Shown: piece by piece, positions 45,835-57,670 of the stretch
Position numbering within the stretch: the first letter of the stretch is position 1
Layout of the letters: the number at the start of each line of letters is the position of its first letter
Assembly (NCBI RefSeq): GCF_018831085.1
Contig: NZ_JAGPNM010000001.1
Coordinates: 372,001 to 436,000 of the forward strand
Direction: 5' to 3'
Source: Rheinheimera oceanensis
GTDB lineage: Bacteria; Pseudomonadota; Gammaproteobacteria; Enterobacterales; Alteromonadaceae
Length of the DNA: 64,000 nt
Program-made: the position numbers and the translations under genes
Notes under the pieces: model-generated
The model's input: only the letters and a program-made list of their open reading frames with translations
Databases searched by the model: none
Told to the model about the DNA's origin: nothing

Positions 45835-45851
45835 AGCAAACTTCACGCCTT

Positions 45852-47171
45852 TTATTGCTCATTATTTAATACCCAGGGGGCTGCCAGCTTAGGTTTTGCC
45901 TGCTCAGCACGTACAGTTGCACTGCTTACTGCGGTATCACTACAACTGCCACTGGCAATATAATTAACTGCCTCTGCATACAAAGGGTCAGTAACAACGC
46001 CCCAATCGCCGGTAATACTGTCAGCAACTGGGCAGTTAGGCTGTAAACCGTCAAAGTAACCGCCTTGATCCAGCGCGTTTACCGTTTGAAAGTTAATAGC
46101 AAACAACACATAGTTGCCAATAATATCCGGTTGCTGCCCTACTGGCTTACCACAAGTTGCACTGCCTATCTGTACCACATCAACAAAAGGCGTCAGAGAA
46201 TTAATCACCAGTTCGCTGGATGAGCAGCTGCTTTGGGTTGTCAGTATAAATACTCTGGGCAGATTCAGAGCCGTTCTGCCAGCCCCCAGCGCAAACAGGG
46301 TGGTATTATTTTTTGCCGTATTTTTGTCATTAAACTGATATTTTACGAATACTTCGCCCTGAACAAAGTTTCGTGCAATCTGTGTACTTAGCTGGTTTGC
46401 CACCCGGATCAGACCGCCACCGTTGTAACGTACATCCAGCACTAACTCATTAACCCCTTGCGTCACAAAATAGGCAAAGGCTTCTTCCAGTTCTGTCTCT
46501 GATAATTCGATAAAAGTATTAAACACCAGATAACCAATACGCTTACTGCCTTGTACCACTACCGAGCGGTGCAACACTGTATTGGTTGTCACTTCCTTTT
46601 TAATAAAATCTGCGGCCTGCTCAGAAGTATCAGGTTTACGCCAGACAAAGTTACGTATTACACCCGTTTCGTTCGGGCCATAAATATCCTCATTGGTCGC
46701 CGTGCCTGCATCAAGCCAGCTTAACCACTGTGCAACGCTGACGCCCTCAATTGCAATTATTTTATCACCGCGGCGCAGACCATTTTGCGCCGCTGAACCA
46801 TCATCATATACATAGGCAATTTGCAGTGCTGTATTATTATCCGCTCTGACACTGGAGAAACCGTAGCCGAAAAAGGTCGCGTTGATATAGCGATCCTCAT
46901 ATTCCTGCCGGGTAAGAATAAAACTGTAGCGGTCCTGTGGCGCAGCTACTGCCTGCAATAATTGATTAGGAGAGCTGTAACTGTCGGGGTTAATTGACGC
47001 AGGCAAATCACGGTACCACAGATAATCCCGCTGCAAAGCACAAAACACCTGAGAGTTAATATCAGTGCGCTGGCAAATGCTGGTTTGCCCTGTGCTGCCT
47101 GTATCCGTGCTGCCACCGCCGCCACAAGCTGTAAGTAATAATAACGCTGCTAATAATGTAAAAATACGCAT
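45852..47171 (-). CDS. S41-family (C-terminal processing-type) peptidase, lipoprotein
   Basis: A 439-residue lipoprotein (lipobox LTAC, Cys16, followed by a Gly/Ser/Thr linker). A PDZ domain (GYGFSSVRADN to RRGDKIIAIEGVSV) precedes the S41 protease domain (IGYLVFNTFIE, LVLDVRYNGGGLIRVA). The probable nucleophile serine, near 317, is in TQSSCSSSELVINSL, with the partner lysine in GSATCGKPVGQ. Several cysteine pairs suggest disulfides and a periplasmic location. Function unknown; related proteins process or degrade envelope proteins. It lies between purA and motX and is not part of the E. coli order. Confidence 0.88.
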   Translation of the reverse strand: MRIFTLLAALLLLTACGGGGSTDTGSTGQTSICQRTDINSQVFCALQRDYLWYRDLPASINPDSYSSPNQLLQAVAAPQDRYSFILTRQEYEDRYINATFFGYGFSSVRADNNTALQIAYVYDDGSAAQNGLRRGDKIIAIEGVSVAQWLSWLDAGTATNEDIYGPNETGVIRNFVWRKPDTSEQAADFIKKEVTTNTVLHRSVVVQGSKRIGYLVFNTFIELSETELEEAFAYFVTQGVNELVLDVRYNGGGLIRVANQLSTQIARNFVQGEVFVKYQFNDKNTAKNNTTLFALGAGRTALNLPRVFILTTQSSCSSSELVINSLTPFVDVVQIGSATCGKPVGQQPDIIGNYVLFAINFQTVNALDQGGYFDGLQPNCPVADSITGDWGVVTDPLYAEAVNYIASGSCSDTAVSSATVRAEQAKPKLAAPWVLNNEQ

Positions 47172-47210
47172 AACCGTAACTCCCTGTTTTGCTTAATATC
47201 AGCATAAACA

Positions 47211-47239
47211 AAAACACTGCCAGGTGGCAGCGTTTTTTT
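47211..47239 (-). terminator. Terminator after purA
   Basis: CTGCC/GGCAG stem (47217-47230) around a 4-base loop, lengthened by further pairs across one mismatch, with a run of seven A on the minus side and TTTTTG beyond the stem. It separates purA from the S41 peptidase gene. Confidence 0.7.
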
Positions 47240-47267
47240 ATACGGCACAGCTTAACAAACAGATGCC

Positions 47268-48620
<1,353 letters not shown>

Positions 48621-48633
48621 TCAGCCGTCTGGG

Positions 48634-48664
48634 TGAAAAAAAGCCGCTTTTTTCTCGGCGGCTT
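48634..48664 (-). terminator. Terminator after the aminotransferase gene
   Basis: AAGCCGC (48641-48647) and GCGGCTT (48658-48664) with a 10-base loop; on the minus strand the stem is followed by TTTTTT. Confidence 0.8.
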
Positions 48665-48688
48665 AATTATTGGTTTTTATTCAGTCAG

Positions 48689-49858
48689 TTAAGTATGTTC
48701 GCGGGTTAGGCAAGTTAAATCATATTGCGCACTGTTATGGTATAAGGCAAAACCAAACCGTAAACGATCTGCGCGATAGTCGGTTTCTATACCCGCGCGT
48801 TTTAACTGTGCGGCCAGTTCAGCCACTTCAGCTGCACTGCCCAGGCGGAAAGTTAAAAAGTGGCCGTGGTGTGCCAAATCATGTTGCAGCAGTGTTTGTA
48901 CATTTAACTTAGCATGCTTTAACTCTGCTAGTTTGGCTAAAAACGCCTGCTGTAACTGCTGTACATACTGATGAATACGCCCAACACTTATACCCTGCTG
49001 TTTAAACAAACGCAGCACGGCATTAAGCCGGTACAACGCAGAGAAGTCCATTGTTGAGCCGGCAAAACGATAACCATCTTCACTGTACAGTACCGTGGCA
49101 GACTTCTCGCCTGCCAAAGTGCCAAACTCAGCAAACCAGCCGGTATATAACGGCCGCGCAGAGCTTCCCAGCGGCACTGTCATAAAACAGCAGCCCTCAC
49201 CGCCCTGTGCATACTTATAACTGCCTGCCAAGTAGAAAATACGTTCAGCGATGGCCGATAAGTCTGTCGGTAATGCCATAAAACCATGATAACCATCGAT
49301 CACGATCATCGCATCGCTGTCGGCAGCCAGTTGCTGCACGAAGCCGGTCAGGTCGGCAATAGCAAAACCAGAATTGAAAAACACCTGGCTGCAGAAAATC
49401 AGCTGATAGTTATTTGCTGCCGCAGCGTCACTAAAGCGTTGTGCAAAGCTGGCAAAAGGCTCTGTTGAAATAATATCAAGTTGCACATTGTCATATTCAG
49501 CCAAACGCTTTACCTGACGCGAAAAACTATGAAACTCGCTGTCGGTGGTTAAAATTCTCAGTGGTTGGCGTAAATCAAAACAACTCAGCAAACGCATCAC
49601 CAGTTCATGAGTATTAGGCGCAAATACAATTTGTTCAGCCTGGGGTAATTGCAATATATCGGCAATGAGTTGCTGAGTTTGCGGCACTTTCTCAGCGAAA
49701 ATATAGCGCCATTTATCATCTACCAGCCTGGCGGTGTCATCCCAATACGCTAGCATGGCCTCGCGGGTCACATCTGGCCAGTAGTGATGCGAATGACAGG
49801 CAAAATGCTGCTTGCCCTGATTCGCCTGCAAAAACCGCTGATAAAACTGTTGGTACAT
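48689..49858 (-). CDS. Class V aminotransferase-fold PLP enzyme, kynureninase-like
   Basis: A 389-residue fold-type I PLP enzyme. The PLP lysine is Lys215 (AGSYKYAQGGEG) and the ring-binding aspartate is Asp188 (MIVIDGYHGFMA). Distant similarity to kynureninase and cysteine-desulfurase-like enzymes is suggested by HFACHSHHYWPDVTREAM and the WFAEFGTLAGEK segment. The reaction is not predictable. It lies between hflC and purA, with terminators on both sides, so it is a separate unit inserted in an otherwise conserved gene order. Confidence 0.82.
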   Translation of the reverse strand: MYQQFYQRFLQANQGKQHFACHSHHYWPDVTREAMLAYWDDTARLVDDKWRYIFAEKVPQTQQLIADILQLPQAEQIVFAPNTHELVMRLLSCFDLRQPLRILTTDSEFHSFSRQVKRLAEYDNVQLDIISTEPFASFAQRFSDAAAANNYQLIFCSQVFFNSGFAIADLTGFVQQLAADSDAMIVIDGYHGFMALPTDLSAIAERIFYLAGSYKYAQGGEGCCFMTVPLGSSARPLYTGWFAEFGTLAGEKSATVLYSEDGYRFAGSTMDFSALYRLNAVLRLFKQQGISVGRIHQYVQQLQQAFLAKLAELKHAKLNVQTLLQHDLAHHGHFLTFRLGSAAEVAELAAQLKRAGIETDYRADRLRFGFALYHNSAQYDLTCLTREHT

Positions 49859-49885
49859 AACTCCCCCTATGACCCTGTCAGAGAC

Positions 49886-49912
49886 AAAAAAGGCCCTGAA
49901 CGGGCCTTTTTT
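49886..49912 (-). terminator. Terminator after hflC
   Basis: AAAAAAGGCCC and GGGCCTTTTTT around a 5-base loop; a strong, symmetrical terminator that ends the hfq-hflX-hflK-hflC transcript. Confidence 0.93.
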
Positions 49913-49924
49913 TATACAACATAA

Positions 49925-50806
49925 TCAGTTTTGTACTTTATCTGATTGCATATATTTAAAGAATTCATTATCCGGTTGTACCACCAACACATCATCTTTA
50001 CTGCTAAAGCTTTTGCGGTAGGCTTCCATACTGCGAACAAATGAAAAGAACTCGGCATTTTTGTTATAGGCTTCTGCATAAACATTGGCGGCCAGTGCAT
50101 CACCTTCACCGCGCACGGTACGCGAGTTACGCTCTGCATCGGCAACCATAACAGTAACCCGTGCATCAACATCAGCCCGTATGATCTCGGCTTCTTCCAT
50201 ACCACGTGAACGATGCTCACGCGCCACAGCATGACGCTCGGCTTCCATCCGGGCGAAAATAGAGCTGCTGACTTCCTGCGGCAGGTTAATTTGCTTTACC
50301 CGCACGTCAACAACTTCAATTCCGAGCTCTCTTGACGCAGCGCCAGCTTGTTGCAAAGCGCCCTGCATCAACTCTGCACGCTCACCTGATACAATTTCCT
50401 GAATGGTACGGGTACCAAACTCGGTGCGTAAGCCGTTGTTGATATATTGTTTTAACAACACCTCTGCTTGCGCGATATTGCCGCCTGTTGCCAGAAAATA
50501 GGCACCAAAGTCATTAATACGCCATTTGACATAGCTGTCTACCAGCAAGTCTTTTTTCTCAGCCGTTACAAAACGATCCTGTGCATCATCTAACGTTTGC
50601 ACCCGTGCATCTAACTTACGCACAGTTTCAATAAACGGCAGCTTAAAATGTAAGCCTGGTTCATACACTACGACGTTTTGCTCAGCATCACGCTGAATTT
50701 TACCAAACTGAATCACAATGGCGCGTTGGCCTTCAGGCACTACAAACAGGGCAGATACAAAGATAAACCCAATAATGACGATAATGGCTATAGTAAAGTT
50801 TTTCAT
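49925..50806 (-). CDS. hflC: FtsH protease modulator HflC
   Basis: A 293-residue inner-membrane SPFH-domain protein with one N-terminal anchor (FTIAIIVIIGFIFVSALFVV). It forms the large periplasm-facing HflKC cage around FtsH. VPEGQRAIVIQFGKIQRDAE and RSRGMEEAEIIRADVDAR are typical. It starts 3 bases after hflK. Confidence 0.95.
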   Translation of the reverse strand: MKNFTIAIIVIIGFIFVSALFVVPEGQRAIVIQFGKIQRDAEQNVVVYEPGLHFKLPFIETVRKLDARVQTLDDAQDRFVTAEKKDLLVDSYVKWRINDFGAYFLATGGNIAQAEVLLKQYINNGLRTEFGTRTIQEIVSGERAELMQGALQQAGAASRELGIEVVDVRVKQINLPQEVSSSIFARMEAERHAVAREHRSRGMEEAEIIRADVDARVTVMVADAERNSRTVRGEGDALAANVYAEAYNKNAEFFSFVRSMEAYRKSFSSKDDVLVVQPDNEFFKYMQSDKVQN

Positions 50807-50809
50807 ATC

Positions 50810-51967
50810 TTACCCCCGGCCGCCGCTGCGTGTTGTTGTGCTGCGCGAACTGTCAGTCCGGTTAGAACTGCTACTGCTGTCAGTGCTGCTACGCGATGGG
50901 ATCAACGGCAAGCTGCCTGACGGTGTTGAACTCCCGGCGCCTTGATTAATCATCTTATCAAGAGGTAAATACATAATATTATTACCATTCTTAACATCCA
51001 GAAGCACTTTAGATGTACTGCTGTATACCTGCTCCATTGTTTCAATATACATACGATCGCGGGTTACCTTAGGCGCAGCCAGATATTCTGGTAACAGCTT
51101 TTCAAAGCGTGCAACTTCACCTTGCGCTTTTAATACAATTTGCTGCTTGTAAGCATCGGCTTCCTGCATTACACGGTTAACCTGGCCACGGGCACGCGGC
51201 TCAATTTCACGCGCATATGCCTGAGCTTCCTGAACAAAGCGCTCCTGATCTTCCTGTGCTTTAATCGCATCATCAAAAGCATCACGTACTTCTTCCGGTG
51301 GCCGGGCATCGCGGAAGTTTACATCAACCAGCGCTATACCCATGTTGTAAGGCTGAATGATACTTTCCAGCTCCTGACGGGTATTCTGCCTTACCACTTC
51401 ACGGCCGCGGGTTAACACATCGTCCATGATCGAGTGGCCGATAACATAACGCAGTGCTGCATCAGTTGCCTGATGTAAACTGCTGTCAGCATCTACCACT
51501 GAAAACTTATATAAACGGGCGTTAAATACACGATACTGAATTTCAAATGTAACCCGTACTAAGTTCTGATCCTGCGTCAGCATAAAACCATCGCTGCGCA
51601 AAGTACGTACGCTGGTCACATCAACCGGCAGCACGTTGTCAATAAAGGTAGGCTTCCAGTGAATACCGGGGCCAACTTCATCATGATACTGGCCGAAACG
51701 CAGCACAACACCGCGCTCAGATTCTTTAATGGTATAAAAACCACTGAAGGCCCATACCAACGCAGCGACAATCAGTATCAGTACCAACGCAGCAGAAGCT
51801 CCACCGCCGCTGCTACCGCCAGTTGACTTGCCACCGCCGAAGATGCCTCCTAACTTTTTGCCAAAGTTGCGAAATACTTCATCTAAATCGGGCGGGCCCT
51901 GATCACGACCACCCTGTTTCCAGGGATCGTTATTCTTGCCGTTATTGCCCGGCTCATTCCAAGCCAT
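50810..51967 (-). CDS. hflK: FtsH protease modulator HflK
   Basis: A 385-residue partner of HflC. The N-terminal cytosolic region is Gly/Asn-rich (MAWNEPGNNGKNNDPW), followed by a membrane segment (AALVLILIVAALVWAFSGFY), the SPFH domain, and a Ser/Arg-rich tail (SRSSTDSSSSSNRTDSSR). Normal for the family. Confidence 0.95.
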   Translation of the reverse strand: MAWNEPGNNGKNNDPWKQGGRDQGPPDLDEVFRNFGKKLGGIFGGGKSTGGSSGGGASAALVLILIVAALVWAFSGFYTIKESERGVVLRFGQYHDEVGPGIHWKPTFIDNVLPVDVTSVRTLRSDGFMLTQDQNLVRVTFEIQYRVFNARLYKFSVVDADSSLHQATDAALRYVIGHSIMDDVLTRGREVVRQNTRQELESIIQPYNMGIALVDVNFRDARPPEEVRDAFDDAIKAQEDQERFVQEAQAYAREIEPRARGQVNRVMQEADAYKQQIVLKAQGEVARFEKLLPEYLAAPKVTRDRMYIETMEQVYSSTSKVLLDVKNGNNIMYLPLDKMINQGAGSSTPSGSLPLIPSRSSTDSSSSSNRTDSSRSTTTRSGGRG

Positions 51968-52007
51968 GGTTTACTCCATTCTAAGTTGCAAAATAAGGGT
52001 TAATGTA

Positions 52008-53303
52008 TCAAATAACCGGCTTACTGACGACATAGTTTTCTAATTGTCCATGCGACTGCTTAAGACAACGGTTCCAGACCGACTCACTTAACCGCAGTTG
52101 CAGCTGACAATTGCCATCAGCATCAAACTGTTCTTGCTCAATACTATGTTGCTGGTGAAATCTGGCCCGCCAGTGCATTTGATCCGGAGGCAACTGCAGT
52201 GCTATCTCCAGATAGCGCTCTGACAACAACTGACTTATTGCCTGCGCCAGCAAATCTACCCCGGCACCACTCACAGCTGACAAATAGACAGCTACCGGTT
52301 GCTTATATTCGTTGTATTCAATACGTGGTAATTGTTGTAACAGGTCAATTTTGTTATACACCACTAACTGTGGTAACTGATCTGCTTCAATTTCCTGCAG
52401 CACCAGTTCTACCTGTTGCATATTGTCATCTTTGCGCGGATCAGACAGATCTACCACATGTAACTGCAAATCAGCGTCACGTGTTTCCTGCAATGTCGAT
52501 TTAAAAGCAGCCACCAGATCATGTGGCAAATGTCGGATAAAACCGACAGTGTCAGCCAGAATAATCTCGCCAACGCCTTTTAATTTCAGTTTACGTAAAG
52601 TGGGGTCAAGGGTGGCAAACAGCTGGTCAGCCGCATACACATCGGCTTTGGTAATACGATTAAATAACGTCGACTTACCGGCATTAGTATAACCAACGAC
52701 AGACACTACCGGCACTTCTGAACGTTGCCGTGCCCGGCGCCCCTGTTCACGTTGCTTTGTCAGCTTTGCTAATCGGGCTTGCAACGCTTTTACACGCTCC
52801 CGCAGTAAACGCCGGTCAGTTTCCAGTTGAGTTTCACCAGGGCCGCGCAGGCCTATACCGCCTTTTTGCCGATCAAGGCTGTCCCAGCCCCGCACCAGCC
52901 TTGAGGCTAAATGCTGCAACTGTGCCAACTCGACCTGCAACTTACCTTCGAAGGTGCGGGCGCGCTGAGCAAAAATATCCAGGATCAAAGTGGTACGATC
53001 AATAACTCTGGTCAGACACAAACGCTCCAAGTTTCGTGTTTGTGCCGGGCTCAGCGCATGATTAAAAATAACCACATCAGCGCCGGTTTCTTCCACCAGT
53101 GCAGCTATTTCGCCGGCCTTACCTGAACCAACAAAAAACTTAGCATCAGGCACACTTCTGCTTGCAGTTACAACCTGCAATGTTTGCACACCGGCGGAAG
53201 CCACCAACAATTTCAGTTCGGTTAAATCCTCACTGACATGCTGCTGCGAAAAGTTTACATGGACAAGGATCGCTTGTTCCGGTATCACGCTAATATCAGA
53301 CAA
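52008..53303 (-). CDS. hflX: Ribosome-associated GTPase HflX
   Basis: A 431-residue GTPase that splits stalled or heat-damaged ribosomes. The N-terminal HflX domain (FVGSGKAGEIAALVEETGAD) and a helical linker are followed by the G domain with G1 GYTNAGKST and G3 DTVGFIRHLPHDLV, and NKIDLL as G4. Between hfq and hflK, as in E. coli. Confidence 0.96.
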   Translation of the reverse strand: MSDISVIPEQAILVHVNFSQQHVSEDLTELKLLVASAGVQTLQVVTASRSVPDAKFFVGSGKAGEIAALVEETGADVVIFNHALSPAQTRNLERLCLTRVIDRTTLILDIFAQRARTFEGKLQVELAQLQHLASRLVRGWDSLDRQKGGIGLRGPGETQLETDRRLLRERVKALQARLAKLTKQREQGRRARQRSEVPVVSVVGYTNAGKSTLFNRITKADVYAADQLFATLDPTLRKLKLKGVGEIILADTVGFIRHLPHDLVAAFKSTLQETRDADLQLHVVDLSDPRKDDNMQQVELVLQEIEADQLPQLVVYNKIDLLQQLPRIEYNEYKQPVAVYLSAVSGAGVDLLAQAISQLLSERYLEIALQLPPDQMHWRARFHQQHSIEQEQFDADGNCQLQLRLSESVWNRCLKQSHGQLENYVVSKPVI

Positions 53304-53320
53304 GCGACTAACCCCTGAAA

Positions 53321-53581
53321 TTATTCCACGTCCTCTTCGTCATCACCCTGGCCATTACTGTGAGTTACCATGGTATTAACCGCGCGGGCCGGTACCACAG
53401 TTGAAATGGCATGCTTATATACCATCTGACTTACAGTGTTTTTCAGCAGAATAACGAACTGATCGAAAGATTCGATCTGACCCTGAAGTTTAATGCCATT
53501 CACCAGATAAATTGATACCGGAATACGCTCCCGTCTCAAGGTGTTTAAAAATGGGTCTTGTAAAGATTGGCCCTTTGCCAT
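53321..53581 (-). CDS. hfq: RNA chaperone Hfq
   Basis: An 86-residue Sm-like protein that pairs small RNAs with mRNAs. [20 protein letters not shown] (Sm1) and [13 protein letters not shown] (Sm2, with the YKH motif) are fully conserved. The C-terminal tail is short and acidic ([10 protein letters not shown]). 17 bases before hflX. It has its own promoter in the gap after miaA. Confidence 0.98.
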   Translation of the reverse strand: MAKGQSLQDPFLNTLRRERIPVSIYLVNGIKLQGQIESFDQFVILLKNTVSQMVYKHAISTVVPARAVNTMVTHSNGQGDDEEDVE

Positions 53582-53610
53582 GTGCCGCTTTCCTTTTTTA
53601 ATTAGTCCGA

Positions 53611-53640
53611 CTTATATTGGTATTATTTTTTTTATTTCAA
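53611..53640 (-). promoter_or_regulatory. Sigma-70 promoter of hfq
   Basis: On the minus strand TTGAAA (53640-53635) and TATAAG (53616-53611) are spaced by 18 bases in an AT-rich stretch, about 30 bases before the hfq ATG. Confidence 0.55.
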
Positions 53641-53670
53641 GTTGTTAAAACGTCTTTTTCTATATCTTAT

Positions 53671-54600
53671 TTAGCTTAGCGAAGATAAAACGGCTTGCAA
53701 GTTTTCTGACACCGGCGCATCACTTTCCAGCCATGTCAGCTCAGGCCAGCCACGCAACCAGGTTAACTGTCGTTTTGCCAGCTGCCGGGTTGCGGCTATA
53801 CCGCGTTCACGCATTTGCTGATAGCTACTATTACCAGACAGATAATCCCACATTTGCCGGTAACCTACGCAGCGCATAGAGGGCAAATCCAGGTGTAAAT
53901 CCGGCCGGGTTTTAAGTGCCGCAACTTCCTGTTCAAAACCAGCAGCCAGCATCTGCTCAAACCTTAGCGCAATACGCTGGTGCAATACCGCCCGATCCTC
54001 CGGCGCTATCGCAAATTGGTGTGCCGGATAAGCAAAAGGTTCCCCTTTTTCTGCAGTTAAATCGGTTAAACTGCGGCCGGTCAGCCGGTATACCTCCAAT
54101 GCCCTGTTAATACGCTGCGGATCATTTGGGTGTATACGTTGTGCAGATACAGGATCTATCTGTGCTAACTCGTCGTGTAAACCGGCCCAGCCTTTTACTG
54201 CGGCTTCCTGCTCCAACTGTTGCCGTACTGCCTCGTTGGCCTCTGGTAGCGGCGAAATCCCCTCGAGCAAGGCTTTGAAGTACAACATAGTACCACCAAC
54301 GAGAATAGGGATGTTACCACGATGTTGAATTTCGGCAATTAAACGCAACGCATCTGTACGGAAGTCTGCCGCAGAATAACTTTGTGCCGGGTCCCGAATA
54401 TCGATCAGGTGATGCGGCGTTACGGCCAGTTCCTGTGCTGTAGGTTTGGCAGTGCCTATATCCATGCCACGGTACACCAGGGCACTGTCAACACTGATAA
54501 GCTCTGCTGGTAACTGTTGGTAGAGTTCTGTTGCCAACGCTGTTTTACCTGATGCGGTTGGCCCCATCAGAAAAATTACATCGCGCTTTATCTGGCTCAT
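53671..54600 (-). CDS. miaA: tRNA dimethylallyltransferase
   Basis: Adds the isopentenyl group to A37 of tRNAs reading codons that begin with U. P-loop [29 protein letters not shown] and the [15 protein letters not shown] block. 309 residues. The start overlaps the mutL stop by 4 bases. Confidence 0.97.
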   Translation of the reverse strand: MSQIKRDVIFLMGPTASGKTALATELYQQLPAELISVDSALVYRGMDIGTAKPTAQELAVTPHHLIDIRDPAQSYSAADFRTDALRLIAEIQHRGNIPILVGGTMLYFKALLEGISPLPEANEAVRQQLEQEAAVKGWAGLHDELAQIDPVSAQRIHPNDPQRINRALEVYRLTGRSLTDLTAEKGEPFAYPAHQFAIAPEDRAVLHQRIALRFEQMLAAGFEQEVAALKTRPDLHLDLPSMRCVGYRQMWDYLSGNSSYQQMRERGIAATRQLAKRQLTWLRGWPELTWLESDAPVSENLQAVLSSLS

Positions 54601-56360
54601 GGTTGTTGCCTTGTTAACAAACTCAGCGTGGTATCAAGTTGCAAAGGCGCACTGACCCAATACTCAGACAGCAACAGCACTTGCGGCACTGACCTTAACA
54701 CCGTAGCAGCAGCTACCCCTTCAGCATTGAGCAACATTAACAACAGGGTTTCCGGCACATCATCGCTGTTCTGCTGTACCAGTTGCTCAAACCATAACGG
54801 CAACCAATGCCCCAATACAGTTTGGCGTAACCAGTCCGGTACTGCCCGCACTATCACCGTATTGTCAGTAAGCAGCATATCAAAACCTGCCCGGCTAAAA
54901 CTGTCAGCCAGTTGGGTTAGTTTACGTAGCTGTACCGCATTGACACTGATACGCAGTGGCAACAATAACGGCACAGCTGGTGAACCATTGGCATTAAAGT
55001 ATGCCGACAACGTAGGTACAAGATCAATCAATAGTACATCGCCTGCATATTGTTTCAGCATATACCGGTTACGTACAATCAACAGCGCATCGGTTTGTTG
55101 GCTGGGCTCAGGCGGGCTTAAGGCAGCCCCCCCGGATGGCGGTTGTGCCGGTGTTTCTGCCTGTACATCTGCTGCTGTGTGACTATGCTGCCAGTACGAT
55201 AGCTCGCGTTTCACGGCTGCAGCACCGGGCTGGCGGGCTGAATAACCTCCGTAACTGCCTGATGGCCTGCCGGAAACCTGCCGGTTGCCACCATCTGGCT
55301 GGCAGTTATAAGCTGCGGCTTCCTGCACCCGGTTAACTCTGTCTTCGGTTAACGGTGCTGCAGTTAGCTGGCTTAACGCATCACCCAGTGCCGATACCAC
55401 AAAATCGTGTATCAGCCTGGCCTGATGAAACCTTACTTCATGCTTGGCCGGGTGTACATTCACATCAACCTGACGCGGGTCAAGCTCCAGGTATATGACA
55501 AAGGCAGGCTGTTGCTCAGCGGTAAGCAGATCGCCATAGGCCTGACGGATAGCATGGTTTAACAGCTTATCGCGCATCATCCGGCCATTAACATAGCTGT
55601 ACTGGCATTGCGACTGGCTGCTACAAGCTTGCGGCTGCACTATCCAGCCCCATACTCGTACGTCACCATACTGATTCTGAATAAAAGCCGCGTTTTCGGC
55701 AAACACCCGGCCACAAAGTGCCGCTACCCGCTTTTGACGTTGCTCTTCAGTTTTCGCCGCCTTTAACCTGCGCACTATCTGGCCATTGTGGCTCAGCTGC
55801 CAACTGACATCATAACGGCTTAATGCCAGCCGTTTTATCAGCTCATCAATATGACTGAATTCTGTTTTATCCGTGCGCAAAAACTTACGCCGTGCCGGGG
55901 TATTAAAAAAAAGGTCAAGCACTTCAATGCTGGTCCCCACCGGGTGCGCCGCAGGCTGCACTTCTACCTGCATATCACGCCCGGCGGCACTGGCCTGCCA
56001 GGCTGCACTTTGTTCAGCGGTTTTTGAGGTTAATGTCAGCCTGGACACTGAACTGATACTGGCCAAGGCTTCACCACGAAATCCCAGGCTGGTAATAGCT
56101 TCCAAATCATTCAAATCAGTAATTTTGCTGGTAGCATGCCGGCTTAACGCCAGTACCAGTTCTTGCTCTGCAATGCCGCTGCCGTTGTCACGCACCCGGA
56201 TAAGCTTGCTGCCACCTTTTTCAATATCTATTTCTATCTGGTCGGCACCGGCATCCAGGCTGTTTTCTACCAGTTCTTTCACTACAGATGCAGGGCGTTC
56301 AACAACTTCACCCGCCGCAATCTGGTTAGCTAGCTGCGGCGGTAAAATACGAATAGGCAT
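54597..56360 (-). CDS. mutL: DNA mismatch repair protein MutL
   Basis: A 587-residue GHL ATPase linking MutS to MutH or the strand-incision step. N-terminal ATPase motifs [18 protein letters not shown], and [13 protein letters not shown] are intact. A Pro/Gln/Ser-rich linker (about 350-430) leads to the dimerisation domain. No DQHAxxER endonuclease motif was seen, so it is the MutH-dependent type as in Enterobacteria. It starts 2 bases after amiB. Confidence 0.96.
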   Translation of the reverse strand: MPIRILPPQLANQIAAGEVVERPASVVKELVENSLDAGADQIEIDIEKGGSKLIRVRDNGSGIAEQELVLALSRHATSKITDLNDLEAITSLGFRGEALASISSVSRLTLTSKTAEQSAAWQASAAGRDMQVEVQPAAHPVGTSIEVLDLFFNTPARRKFLRTDKTEFSHIDELIKRLALSRYDVSWQLSHNGQIVRRLKAAKTEEQRQKRVAALCGRVFAENAAFIQNQYGDVRVWGWIVQPQACSSQSQCQYSYVNGRMMRDKLLNHAIRQAYGDLLTAEQQPAFVIYLELDPRQVDVNVHPAKHEVRFHQARLIHDFVVSALGDALSQLTAAPLTEDRVNRVQEAAAYNCQPDGGNRQVSGRPSGSYGGYSARQPGAAAVKRELSYWQHSHTAADVQAETPAQPPSGGAALSPPEPSQQTDALLIVRNRYMLKQYAGDVLLIDLVPTLSAYFNANGSPAVPLLLPLRISVNAVQLRKLTQLADSFSRAGFDMLLTDNTVIVRAVPDWLRQTVLGHWLPLWFEQLVQQNSDDVPETLLLMLLNAEGVAAATVLRSVPQVLLLSEYWVSAPLQLDTTLSLLTRQQP

Positions 56361-56362
56361 AG

Positions 56363-57670
56363 TTATGGGATCCGCAGTGTCTGGCCAACGCGGATACTGT
56401 CAGTGGTAAGCTGATTAAGATTGCGTAATTCATCAACAGACACATTGTAGCGCTGAGCCAGCAACGATAAAGATTCACCGGCACTAACGCGGTGCTCACG
56501 GGCGCGTTGCTGGGCAAATAAAGAGTCAGCTGGCGGTGATTTTTCAAAATGACGTTTGAGCGCAGTAAACAGCGATTGCGCCAATTTAGCCTGATGTGCA
56601 GACGAGCGCATAAGCTTTTCATCTTGCGGATTAGAAATAAACCCGATCTCTACCAAAATAGACGGAATATCCGGCGCTTTAAGTACACCAAAACTGGCCG
56701 CCTGCGGCTCTTTCTTATGTAAATGCGCTACTTTCCCCAGCTCTTGCAGCACTTCACCGGCCACCTGATAAGCGGTTACCATCGAGTGGTTCATTGATAA
56801 ATCCAGCACGGTTTGAGCCAGATAGCGCTCATTAGCTGAGTCTTTAATAATTTCTGCTACCCCCCCCAACAACTCAGAGTGCCGTTCAGTCTGCTCCAGC
56901 ATACGCCCGACTTCTGTTGTAGCGCGACGTAAAGATAACACCCACACAGAAGCACCACGCGGTTGTGGTGTGGTGAAAGCATCAGCATGAATAGACACCA
57001 GCAAATCAGCCTGCTGGCCACGGGCGATTTCAGTACGGCGGTTAACATGAATATAGTAATCGTTGGTACGCACCATCATGGCTTTCATGCCGGGCTGGCG
57101 GTCAATTAACTGCGCCAGTTGTCTGGCTACAGGTAAAGTAATATTTTTCTCATAAAAACCACTCGGGCCTATTGAACCCGGATCTTCACCACCATGACCT
57201 GCATCTATAGCAATAACAATATCACGTGCCGCGCGGATTGCCGGTGGAGGGGTATTTTGTACAGGTTGTTCGTCCGGTAAATCCACCACCAGGCGGTGGC
57301 CATAAGGCGCTGTAGGTGACAAAGCAAACACATTGGCTTTGGTTGATTTGGCTAAATCCAGCACGATACGCATACGGTTAGCATCGCCACTGCTGCGGAT
57401 AGCTTTAATTAACGGCGACTCCCCCGACACTGCCGGTAAACTGCTGCCACCTTTAATGTTACTCAGGTCAATCACCAACCGGTGTGGATTGTCCAGTGTG
57501 AAATATTTATGATCCGGTGCAGCAGATAAATCAAATACCACGCGGGTATTATCCGGCGATGGCCAAATCCTTACCCCCTGCACCTGATTCGCCGCCATGC
57601 TACCCATACTGAACAACGCCAGCAGCAACAGCAATAAACCGCATAACTTATTGTAATTATTCGTTTTCAT
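56363..57670 (-). CDS. amiB: N-acetylmuramoyl-L-alanine amidase (AmiB type)
   Basis: A 435-residue exported amidase. Signal peptide (ends SMAAN), AMIN domain (about 30-140, [18 protein letters not shown]), and amidase_3 zinc domain with [18 protein letters not shown] and [14 protein letters not shown] containing the catalytic Glu. A C-terminal LysM repeat ([20 protein letters not shown]) completes it. Splits septal peptidoglycan; in E. coli it is activated by EnvC at the divisome. The start overlaps the tsaE stop by 14 bases. Confidence 0.95.
   Translation of the reverse strand: MKTNNYNKLCGLLLLLLALFSMGSMAANQVQGVRIWPSPDNTRVVFDLSAAPDHKYFTLDNPHRLVIDLSNIKGGSSLPAVSGESPLIKAIRSSGDANRMRIVLDLAKSTKANVFALSPTAPYGHRLVVDLPDEQPVQNTPPPAIRAARDIVIAIDAGHGGEDPGSIGPSGFYEKNITLPVARQLAQLIDRQPGMKAMMVRTNDYYIHVNRRTEIARGQQADLLVSIHADAFTTPQPRGASVWVLSLRRATTEVGRMLEQTERHSELLGGVAEIIKDSANERYLAQTVLDLSMNHSMVTAYQVAGEVLQELGKVAHLHKKEPQAASFGVLKAPDIPSILVEIGFISNPQDEKLMRSSAHQAKLAQSLFTALKRHFEKSPPADSLFAQQRAREHRVSAGESLSLLAQRYNVSVDELRNLNQLTTDSIRVGQTLRIP

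Noticed and set aside
45834..45851. Sigma-54 promoter for motX as the main promoter
   Set aside because: GG-N10-GC is present, but only four of seven -24 bases fit, while the sigma-28 -10 next to it is exact.
45781..45963. 60-residue plus-strand ORF with a signal-peptide-like start, opposite motX and the S41 gene
   Set aside because: It begins in the motX promoter and runs antisense through the S41 peptidase end for over 100 bases; the sequence is explained by the motX promoter and the peptidase codons.
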